A stretch of 14,718 nucleotides of DNA. It comes from Candidatus Amesbacteria bacterium RBG_19FT_COMBO_48_16. Lineage in GTDB: Bacteria; Patescibacteriota; Microgenomatia; CAZETR01; Amesbacteraceae. Under the pieces are notes generated by a model that worked only from the letters and a program-made list of their open reading frames with translations, was not told the DNA's origin and did not search any database. Numbering within the stretch: position 1 is the first letter of the stretch; every line of letters starts with the position of its first letter. The DNA lies in assembly GCA_001775555.1 (NCBI GenBank), contig MEXE01000055.1, positions 1-14,718 of the forward strand, in the 5' to 3' direction. Position numbers and translations under genes: made by a program. This document shows, piece by piece, positions 6,213 through 12,012 of this stretch.

Positions 6213-6692
6213 TTAATATCTGGTAAACACCTGCGTCTGTGTGGCGTTTGCCGTCCGTCCTCCTTCGCTCCATCTGATTACGCTTACCACACTTAATTGT
6301 TCCACAGCCGTTCCCGCCGGTACCGGAGTGACATTCTGATAAGTGAATGTCATTTCACTCGTAAATTCAGTTCCGGAAATCTCACACGAACTTCCGTTGG
6401 TAATCGCTGTCCCGTCAAAGCATTTAGTCCCGTTATAAGTGCTTTCAAACACCTCCCATCCCAACCTGTCCTTCTCGCTTCTGGCCAACTCCAGCGCCTG
6501 GTTCGCCAATCCCGTCGCCTGGGCTTGTCTTCGTGCCAATCCCGAGCCGGAAACACTTCTGGTCGCCACATGCACCAACCCTACCAGCACCGTGACAGCC
6601 AGTGCCATTGCCAGCATCACCTCCACTATCGCTTGCCCGGCGTAGTCCCGACGTAGTCGGATCTGCCCCTTCGTAGTCCTCAATTTTTTCAT
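6213..6692 (-). CDS. Minor type IV pilin (PilV-like) with long leader
   Basis: The 159-aa protein has an 18-residue basic stretch before the prepilin motif: cleavage after G19, mature start QAIVEVMLAMALAVTVLVGL with Glu at +5 (E24). After the helix come QAQATGLANQALELARSEKD, typical of PilV/GspI-like pilins, and a beta-rich domain ending VIRWSEGGRTANATQTQVFTRY. Gln at mature +1 is unusual but also seen in the PilX-like gene here. The leader is encoded partly by repeated CGTAGTC copies. The start overlaps the stop of the gene upstream (ATGA). Confidence 0.82.
   Translation of the reverse strand: MKKLRTTKGQIRLRRDYAGQAIVEVMLAMALAVTVLVGLVHVATRSVSGSGLARRQAQATGLANQALELARSEKDRLGWEVFESTYNGTKCFDGTAITNGSSCEISGTEFTSEMTFTYQNVTPVPAGTAVEQLSVVSVIRWSEGGRTANATQTQVFTRY
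6641..6678. repeat. Three CGTAGTC copies and a short hairpin in the pilin leader
   Basis: CGTAGTC occurs at 6641-6647, 6652-6658 and 6672-6678. The first spacing also builds the inverted repeat CCGAC-GTA-GTCGG at 6648-6660. On the coding strand the block encodes part of the unusually long basic leader TKGQIRLRRDYAG. Confidence 0.6.
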
Positions 6693-7279
6693 TGAATTTC
6701 CCCGGATTTAAAAACTCTGATTACTTCCAAAAATCCCACCTGGCTGTCAGCCATGGTAATTGTGAAACTTTCTGACCCCACAGCCAGAGGCGGTTCTGTC
6801 TCCATTCCCTGGCCCAGAGATTTAAACATCACCCTGGTTCCGGACGGCAGGCTGTCACTCAAAGACAGACTGGCTTCCCCCGGCAATTTTACTGCCGGCC
6901 GGTTAGTAAAGTTAATGTTGTTTACTCCATCCGAGCACCAACCGTCTAGTACTACGGTTCTCCCGTTCATGTCCAGTGTCACTCCCCAACCCAGAAGGCC
7001 CGGGTCATCCCGTGTCGCACACAGATTATCAGCTCCCAGGCACATCAAACCCCGCCCGGCACACGTTTCAGGCGGTTCGGGACACACATTGCAGTCTTCT
7101 TTCTTTCCTGCAGTTGCATTTGATTTCGCCTGCCGTAAAGCTTGCTCCAATTGTTCACCCGCGGCTTTGTCAGCTTGCACTCTGGCCGACCGGCCGAAAT
7201 TCACCATCACATACCCGCTCACTAACGCAATTAGGGTAATTACCACCACCAATTCCAACAAAGTAAACCCCCGCTTCAT
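6689..7279 (-). CDS. Minor type IV pilin, FimT/GspH-like, cysteine-rich
   Basis: The 196-aa protein starts MKRG followed by FTLLELVVVITLIALVSGYV: cleavage after G4 and Glu at +5 (E9). The segment ARVQADKAAGEQLEQALRQAKSNA is typical of FimT/GspH pseudopilins, which usually pair with the tip complex. A loop after the helix holds five Cys (C63, C66, C73, C80, C87) and a sixth is at C115, enough for three disulfides. It shares ATGA overlaps with the genes on both sides, so translation is probably coupled. Confidence 0.83.
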   Translation of the reverse strand: MKRGFTLLELVVVITLIALVSGYVMVNFGRSARVQADKAAGEQLEQALRQAKSNATAGKKEDCNVCPEPPETCAGRGLMCLGADNLCATRDDPGLLGWGVTLDMNGRTVVLDGWCSDGVNNINFTNRPAVKLPGEASLSLSDSLPSGTRVMFKSLGQGMETEPPLAVGSESFTITMADSQVGFLEVIRVFKSGEIQ

Positions 7280-7749
7280 GGATTAGCCACCAATTCATAA
7301 CAAGGATAACTTGCTCCTCCGCAATTCCCGCCGCAGGCCGCATCCAATACCCCGGGTGCCGGATCGGGCAATTTTTCCCGTCCCATACACAAAACAAATG
7401 TCGCACATCTTCCCGCCCCGCAGCCGGCCGGAGTGTACCGGTATATCCTTCCGCTGGTCATATCTTGAGGTATTGATCCGATAAAAGTTGGTGTCAAACC
7501 GGATATCTCACCGGAACTGCAGCTGGACCCCGAACTGCAGCCGGGATATCCCCGATTCTCCTGGCGGTACATTTCCAAAGCCGATGCAATTGTCTGCAGA
7601 TCCGCTTTCCTTTTTACGTCCCGTCCATACCTCTGGGACCCCGGTCCCAGCTTGGATATAGTCAAAACCGTCAACACCATCAGTACCGACACCGCAATCA
7701 GCAGCTCCACCAGAGAAAACCCTTCACTTTTAACTTTAATTCCCGGCAT
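7276..7749 (-). CDS. Type IV pilin-like protein, GspG/PilE type
   Basis: The 157-aa protein starts MPGIKVKSEG followed by FSLVELLIAVSVLMVLTVLT: cleavage after G10 and Glu at +5 (E15). RDVKRKADLQTIASALEMYRQENRGYP is the alpha-helix signature of GspG-like pilins. The globular part is rich in Cys and Gly (GCSSGSSC, AGCGAGRC, ACGGNCGGASYPC), suggesting several disulfides in the exposed domain. It overlaps the upstream gene by 14 nt and the downstream gene by 4 nt (ATGA). Confidence 0.83.
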   Translation of the reverse strand: MPGIKVKSEGFSLVELLIAVSVLMVLTVLTISKLGPGSQRYGRDVKRKADLQTIASALEMYRQENRGYPGCSSGSSCSSGEISGLTPTFIGSIPQDMTSGRIYRYTPAGCGAGRCATFVLCMGREKLPDPAPGVLDAACGGNCGGASYPCYELVANP

Positions 7750-8218
7750 ACCAATTACATTGTATATTAGAGCCGCATGCCTGTGTCAAACCTTTTTTAT
7801 ATGCCGGGTCTCGCCGATACTCCAGCGCTACAAAAATTTTAAACGTCTGCCGTTTATCATCTGCTTCATACACATACCGGCGGCCTTCGCTCACCTTGGG
7901 ATCCACCGGCAGCTTCTTCAGGTACACTACGTTATCCCGATCCACAATTTCTCCCTCCCCCCAATCGCATCTCTCCATGCCCTCCCTGCCGCAGCTGATT
8001 ATCGCCCCGTTATCGTCTGCAGGCAGTATCCGGTAGTCGCCCAAATACCTCACCAGCGCCCTGGTAACAAGTTCCGCATCGGCTTTCCGTTGGGCATCCC
8101 GTGTTTTCATCGCTCCTGTACGCAGCTGCACCGCCGAAATCACCAAAATCACCAGCACCACCCCCGCAAAAAATACAATTTCCTGCTTCTTCCATTCCCA
8201 AACCGAAAAATACTCCAT
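7736..8218 (-). CDS. Pilin-fold protein without a prepilin cleavage motif
   Basis: This 160-aa protein is the first gene of the minor pilin group. Its N-terminus (MEYFSVWEWKKQE) has no G-[FQ]xxxE processing site, although a membrane helix follows at about 14-30. After the helix, TRDAQRKADAELVTRALVRYLGDYRILP (39-66) is the GspG-type signature, followed by LPVDP and YVYEADDKRQTFKIFVALE, as in related pilins, and a Cys pair near the end (C148, C154). It may stay anchored as an unprocessed pilin-like protein. The ATG at 8216-8218 is preferred over a GTG 33 nt upstream because a good promoter -10 overlaps that GTG. Confidence 0.72.
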   Translation of the reverse strand: MEYFSVWEWKKQEIVFFAGVVLVILVISAVQLRTGAMKTRDAQRKADAELVTRALVRYLGDYRILPADDNGAIISCGREGMERCDWGEGEIVDRDNVVYLKKLPVDPKVSEGRRYVYEADDKRQTFKIFVALEYRRDPAYKKGLTQACGSNIQCNWYAGN

Positions 8219-8250
8219 CAAAATTATTGTACCATCTTCAGTCCCCATCA

Positions 8251-8278
8251 CTTATAGCCAGCTTATTCAGGTATGCAA
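8251..8278 (-). promoter_or_regulatory. Putative promoter for the minor pilin group
   Basis: On the minus strand, TTGCAT (8278-8273) and TATAAG (8256-8251) are separated by 16 bp. Transcription would start near 8244, about 26 nt before the ATG at 8218. It lies in the longest non-coding gap of the pilus cluster (8219-8383), so it could drive the minor pilins and pilMNO separately from pilB-pilD. Confidence 0.5.
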
Positions 8279-8293
8279 AAACCGGTACGCCGG
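8277..8293 (-). terminator. Weak terminator-like hairpin after the prepilin peptidase gene
   Basis: On the minus strand CCGG, loop CGTA, CCGG is followed directly by TTTTTG. The stem is only 4 bp, so any termination would be weak. It sits just before the -35 of the minor pilin promoter. Confidence 0.3.
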
Positions 8294-8297
8294 ATGT

Positions 8298-8347
8298 ATA
8301 CCCATTTTGGCTCAAGCCATTTTGTGAGCTTCCAACTAAATGGGTAT
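8298..8347. repeat. 50-bp imperfect inverted repeat in the pilus intergenic gap
   Basis: Outer arms ATACCCATTT (8298-8307) and AAATGGGTAT (8338-8347) are perfect complements. Inside them TGG/CCA and CTCA/TGAG extend the pairing around a 10-nt loop, with unpaired bases on one side. No T-run follows on either strand. It could be an RNA structure at the end of the pilB-pilD transcript or a protein-binding dyad upstream of the minor pilin promoter. Confidence 0.65.
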
Positions 8348-8375
8348 TAGGTAAGAGAGGGGTTAGGGGTAAGTT

Positions 8376-8403
8376 ATTTAAATTTAAAAATTAAAAATTT
8401 TCA
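8376..8403. repeat. 7-nt array B overlapping the prepilin peptidase stop codon
   Basis: Four 7-nt units (ATTTAAA, TTTAAAA, ATTAAAA, ATTTTCA) run without gaps. Read on the minus strand they encode the last residues KIFNF and the TAA stop of the prepilin peptidase at 8384-8386. Confidence 0.7.
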
Positions 8404-9145
8404 GTAACCTCTCCCCCCAAAAAAACGCCGCCCAGGTCCCGAAAACCAGAAAAGGACCGAACGGTATTTCACTTTTCATTTTCGCCTTTCCTAAGACTAT
8501 TTTTACCAAACCCGCTGCCGCTCCGCTCACAAATGCTATCCAGATTGCCACGCCGATCGCAGGCCATCCCAGCCACCACCCGGCTACCGCCGCGATTTCC
8601 ACGTCCCCAAACCCCATAGCTTTTCCCCTAGAAACCGCCCACAACCCCCCGATCAAAAATAACCCTGTCAACAAGCCTAAAACATTATTTTGAAAATTGT
8701 TAATTAATAATTGATTAAAAATTGAAAATTGAAAATTGAAAATTAATATTAATAACCCCCAAACAACCACCATCGCTTCAGACACTAATTTTGTTTCCCA
8801 ATCCATCACGGCGATTATAGTCGTCACCCAAAAAATCCCCATCAAAACCAATGTTTGAAAAATTTGAAAATTAGAGAATTGATTAAAAATTAATAAAAAT
8901 CCCACCCCCATCAACACCTCCACTACCAAATTCCGATAGGGGATAGGGGAGTGGCAGTACCTGCACCTGCCCCGCAAAGCCAGCCATGATACCACCGGTA
9001 TCAGGTCATACCACTCCAGTTTTCGTCCGCACTTATCGCAATGCGATCTGCCCGCCCCCCACTTCTCTCCCCGCGGCAGACGGTCAATCAGAGCGTTAGC
9101 CGCGCTTCCCATCATTGCCCCCAGCACAAAAATCCAGATAGTCAC
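8384..9145 (-). CDS. pilD: Prepilin peptidase (leader peptidase / N-methyltransferase, PilD type)
   Basis: The 253-aa membrane protein has the N-terminal zinc-binding cytoplasmic loop with C36, C39, C61 and C64 (CDKC, CRYC) in the methylating A24 peptidase pattern, and two candidate catalytic aspartates: D115 in AVMDWETKLV and D181 in GFGDVEI. It cleaves prepilin leaders after Gly at the inner membrane. The GTG at 9143-9145 is the first possible start (an in-frame stop lies two codons upstream) and keeps the first membrane helix; GGAAGGAG lies about 15 nt upstream. Two loops, residues 85-97 (IFNQFSNFQIFQ) and 134-154 (NFQFSIFNQ...), are encoded by 7-nt AT-rich arrays, and the C-terminus ends in another. 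Confidence 0.93.
   Translation of the reverse strand: MTIWIFVLGAMMGSAANALIDRLPRGEKWGAGRSHCDKCGRKLEWYDLIPVVSWLALRGRCRYCHSPIPYRNLVVEVLMGVGFLLIFNQFSNFQIFQTLVLMGIFWVTTIIAVMDWETKLVSEAMVVVWGLLILIFNFQFSIFNQLLINNFQNNVLGLLTGLFLIGGLWAVSRGKAMGFGDVEIAAVAGWWLGWPAIGVAIWIAFVSGAAAGLVKIVLGKAKMKSEIPFGPFLVFGTWAAFFWGERLLKIFNF
8684..8748. repeat. 7-nt array C inside the prepilin peptidase gene
   Basis: Three perfect ATTGAAA units (8721-8741), one ATTAATA unit (8742-8748) and a diverged AT-rich tail down to 8684. The peptidase reads the opposite strand (TTTCAAT units), which has no stop in any frame and gives the repeating peptide FNFQFSI. Confidence 0.8.
8853..8900. repeat. Degenerate array D inside the prepilin peptidase gene
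   Basis: An AT-rich run of TTTGAAA, ATTAGAG and ATTAAAA-like units, less regular than the other arrays. It encodes IFNQFSNFQIFQ-type sequence in an earlier loop of the same protein. Confidence 0.55.
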
Positions 9146-9168
9146 TAGTTAATAATAACCGCTCCTTC

Positions 9169-9200
9169 CCACAAAAACACTACCCTGTCGGGCAGTGTTT
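9169..9200 (-). terminator. Intrinsic terminator after the main pilin gene
   Basis: On the minus strand AAACACT-G-CCC, loop GACA, GGG-T-AGTGTTT makes an 11-position stem with one mismatch, and the final Ts run into TTTTTGTGG. It lies 22 nt after the pilin stop and before the prepilin peptidase. Partial termination here would give more pilin mRNA than mRNA for the genes below it. Confidence 0.7.
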
Positions 9201-9222
9201 CTCTCTCTACACATCAATTCCC

Positions 9223-9678
9223 TTACGGACAGGCTCCCAAAGTAGTCGTGGCCGCAGCTTTGTATACCCCGGCAGTACCCAAACTTGAATCCCAACACCA
9301 CGTCCCGACTCCGCCTGCCGTCGTATTTTTCTTGGCTTTCAGTTGCCCAGTTACCTTCCCTATGGTCTGACCCGCGTTCACGCTATATGCATAAGCAGTA
9401 TAGTTTGTCGGTTGAGTCGGCATTGTAGTCAGTTCACCCGATGTTCTCAAAACTCCCGCTGTATATTCAGCAGAGGTTGGATACAAACCGCTATTTTGCG
9501 CCGCATAAGACTGCAAAGCTGTGGCAATTTGGCCTACGTCATTTTGTACTTTAGCGTCATTAGCCTGGGCCAATTTATCCACCGGATCAATCAAGGCCAC
9601 AATCCCTGCCGCAATTACCGCCAAAACTCCGATAACTACTAACAGTTCAATTAAGGTAAAACCCCATTTTCTTCTCAT
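9223..9678 (-). CDS. pilA: Main type IV pilin (PilA-like)
   Basis: The 151-aa prepilin starts MRRKWG followed by FTLIELLVVIGVLAVIAAGI: cleavage after G6 and Glu at +5 (E11). The helix continues with LIDPVDKLAQANDAKVQNDVGQIATALQSYAAQNSGLYP, a common bacterial pilin pattern. The globular domain is Thr/Gly-rich, with two Cys (C128 and C150) framing the C-terminal loop as in type IV pilin D-regions. It has a strong ribosome site (AAGGGGGTGAG) and is followed by an intrinsic terminator, and it sits between pilC and the peptidase gene. These features point to the most highly expressed pilin of the cluster. Confidence 0.9.
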   Translation of the reverse strand: MRRKWGFTLIELLVVIGVLAVIAAGIVALIDPVDKLAQANDAKVQNDVGQIATALQSYAAQNSGLYPTSAEYTAGVLRTSGELTTMPTQPTNYTAYAYSVNAGQTIGKVTGQLKAKKNTTAGGVGTWCWDSSLGTAGVYKAAATTTLGACP

Positions 9679-9700
9679 AGTCTACTCACCCCCTTAAGTC

Positions 9701-10903
9701 TCATATTTTATTTGTAATCCCGTAAATTGGCATAACCACTGCATACATCAAAAAACCCACTCCCACTGCCAGTATCATTAGTATTACCGGTTCGATAGCC
9801 GTTGTCAATCCTTTGACTTTCTGCTCGGACTCAGACTCAAAATAAACCGATAGCTTATATAGTACCTCATCCAGCTTTCCCGTTTCTTCACCCACGGCAA
9901 TCATCTGTCCCACCATCGGCGGGAACAACTCACTCTCGGAAAAACTGATCGAAATCGGGAAGCCCTTTTCCACCTGCCTGGAAATACGTCTCAGGTCTTT
10001 CTCCACTACTACGTTACCCAACGTCTCCGCCACTATTGTCAGCGCTTCCACCACTCCCACCCCCACTCCTATCAGCAATCCCAGAGTGCGTGATAATTCC
10101 GCCAGCATTACATTTTTAACCAACGATCCGGTAATCGGAAGCCGGTACAAAAACCCGTCAAACTGCTGCCTGCCTGAATCCGTAGTCAAATACCACCTCA
10201 GGCCGTAAAACCCGCCTGCCAGACCAAGTCCGACTAATAACCAGTATTTGGAGGCAAAATCTGAAATCCCCACTACCACCTGGGTAGTCCAGGGTAATTC
10301 CTCTCCAAAATCCGCATAAATCAGTTTCATTTTGGGAATAACCACCACCATCATAATCGCCATCACCAGTATCATTCCCACCACAATAATCGCCGGATAA
10401 ATCATCGCTCCTTTTACTTTCACCCTAAATTCCCGGCTTTTTTCTAAAGTTTCGGCCAGCCTGTTCAGCACCGTCTCTACCACGCCGGCAGCTTCCCCGG
10501 CTTTTACCAAAGATACATAGACCCTAGAAAATACCGCCGGATGGTGGGACATAGCCGTGGACAAAGCCGCGCCGGACTGAATATCGGTGAGTATCGCCGA
10601 TACAATTTTCCCCATCCGGGGAGACGACTGCGTCTTCAAAAGTGTCAGGGCATCAGACAACGGCAAACCGGCTGTCATCATCGTCGCCAATTGCCTGGTA
10701 AAGTTCGCCAGCTCGGAGCCTGATACCCCGCCGATCCCGGACAGCAAAGTCTCTCGACCCGGCGCAATTTTTACTTCATTTATGGAAATCGGGACTAGTT
10801 TCTGCTCAGCCAGCATCGCCGCCACACTCACGGCACTCGCTCCTTCGACCATTCCCCTGACCATCTGACCGGAAAAATCTTTGGCTTTATACCTCCATTT
10901 CAT
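9701..10903 (-). CDS. pilC: Type IV pilus inner-membrane platform protein PilC
   Basis: The 400-aa protein has the two GspF/PilC domains: FTRQLATMMTAGLPLSDAL (68-86) and, in the second half, LSRTLGLLIGVGVGVVEAL (270-288), with GEAAG (136-140) and GEETGKLDEVL (338-348) as the repeated motif after each. Membrane segments lie at about 167-190, 220-240 and 371-396. PilC connects the ATPases to the growing pilus. The start overlaps the pilT stop (TAATG) and has AAAGGAGGAG as ribosome site. Confidence 0.96.
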   Translation of the reverse strand: MKWRYKAKDFSGQMVRGMVEGASAVSVAAMLAEQKLVPISINEVKIAPGRETLLSGIGGVSGSELANFTRQLATMMTAGLPLSDALTLLKTQSSPRMGKIVSAILTDIQSGAALSTAMSHHPAVFSRVYVSLVKAGEAAGVVETVLNRLAETLEKSREFRVKVKGAMIYPAIIVVGMILVMAIMMVVVIPKMKLIYADFGEELPWTTQVVVGISDFASKYWLLVGLGLAGGFYGLRWYLTTDSGRQQFDGFLYRLPITGSLVKNVMLAELSRTLGLLIGVGVGVVEALTIVAETLGNVVVEKDLRRISRQVEKGFPISISFSESELFPPMVGQMIAVGEETGKLDEVLYKLSVYFESESEQKVKGLTTAIEPVILMILAVGVGFLMYAVVMPIYGITNKI

Positions 10904-11964
10904 TACTCTCCTCCTTTGACATACCGGGCCACGTCGGCTGGCCGTATAGCGTATGCCTGGGCTACTTCCAAAGTGATCACCCCTTCCCGTACCAGTCTGG
11001 CTAGCATTCCTTCCAAGGGCACCATACCGTATTCAGCCGAAGTCATAATGATGTTATCCAGCATGTGCGTCCGGCCTTCCCTGATTGCCGTGCGCACCGC
11101 CGAAGTCCCCACCATTATTTCATATGCCAAAACCCGGCCGCCCCCGATTCTTGGAATCAGTCTTTGAGACAACACCGCTTCCAAATTCGCCGATAGTTGA
11201 GCTCTGACCTGCGGCTGCTGATTTTCTGGAAACACATCCACAATCCGGTCCATAGTCTGTGCAGCGGAGTTAGTGTGCAGGGTAGCAAATACCAGATGCC
11301 CCGTCTCCGCAATTGTCAGCGCCGCAGCTATAGTCTCAAAATCCCGCATTTCCCCGATCAGAACTACATCCGGGTCTTCCCTTAGCACCGACCGCAAGGC
11401 TATTTCCCAGGAATGGGTATCGTTGTGCACCTCCCTTTGGGAGACTATGCCTTTTGCCGACGTATACACATACTCAATGGGGTCCTCGATCGTTACCACG
11501 TGTACCGGCCGGGTTTGATTAATTTCCTCCAAAATGGCAGCCAGAGTCGTCGATTTTCCATGCCCCGTCGGTCCGGTCACCAGTACAAACCCCTGTTTCA
11601 AAATCGCGAAATCATGAGCAATTTTCGGCAGTCCCAGACTGTCTATCATCGGTATTTTAGCCGAAATCCACCGGAAACTTGCCGCCTGTGAGTTCCGCTG
11701 GAAATAAGCGTTAACTCGAAACCGTGCCTCATCTCCGTAAGAGAAAGAGAAATCGATTTCCTTATTCACCAAAAGTATTTGCTTCTGCTCGGTTGACATC
11801 ACTCCGGCCACCAGCTGTTCCACCCGCGCGTCAGTCAATTTCTCTTCCCCTGCTACTGCCACCAGCGACCCGTCCTTGCGCACGATAGGAGGCGACCCGA
11901 CCACTAAATGCAGATCCGAACACCCGTGCTGGATAGTATATTGGAGCAGCTGCTGAATAGTCAT
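10903..11964 (-). CDS. pilT: Type IV pilus retraction ATPase PilT
   Basis: The 353-aa ATPase has Walker A GPTGHGKST at 131-139, the Asp box EDPIEY at 160-165, Walker B DVVLIGEMRD at 199-208, and the His box HLVFATLHTN at 223-232. The PilT-specific C-terminal part includes AYEIMVGTSAVRTAIREGRTH (280-300), close to the known AIRNLIREGK motif that is needed for retraction. It depolymerises the pilus for twitching, attachment or DNA uptake. A 7-nt AT-rich array occupies most of the gap to pilB; no Shine-Dalgarno sequence is seen. Confidence 0.97.
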   Translation of the reverse strand: MTIQQLLQYTIQHGCSDLHLVVGSPPIVRKDGSLVAVAGEEKLTDARVEQLVAGVMSTEQKQILLVNKEIDFSFSYGDEARFRVNAYFQRNSQAASFRWISAKIPMIDSLGLPKIAHDFAILKQGFVLVTGPTGHGKSTTLAAILEEINQTRPVHVVTIEDPIEYVYTSAKGIVSQREVHNDTHSWEIALRSVLREDPDVVLIGEMRDFETIAAALTIAETGHLVFATLHTNSAAQTMDRIVDVFPENQQPQVRAQLSANLEAVLSQRLIPRIGGGRVLAYEIMVGTSAVRTAIREGRTHMLDNIIMTSAEYGMVPLEGMLARLVREGVITLEVAQAYAIRPADVARYVKGGE

Positions 11965-11977
11965 GATTCTATTATCA

Positions 11978-12012
11978 ATTAAAAATTAAAAATTTCAAAT
12001 TAAAAATTATTC
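11978..12012. repeat. 7-nt array E between pilB and pilT
   Basis: Five gapless 7-nt units: ATTAAAA (11978-11984), ATTAAAA, ATTTCAA, ATTAAAA and ATTATTC (to 12012). The pilB stop codon (12007-12009) lies inside the array. Confidence 0.85.

Noticed and set aside
6753..7286. Long plus-strand open frame opposite the FimT/GspH-like gene
   Set aside because: The minus strand encodes a clear prepilin with ATGA-coupled neighbours; the plus frame has no family features.
7652..8257. 201-codon plus-strand open frame rich in His and Ile
   Set aside because: It lies opposite two overlapping pilin-like genes, and its unusual His/Ile composition is what antisense reading of such genes gives.
8684..8748. 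AT-rich repeats in the prepilin peptidase gene as a CRISPR-like array
   Set aside because: Units are 7 nt with no spacers, and the peptidase frame runs through them intact.
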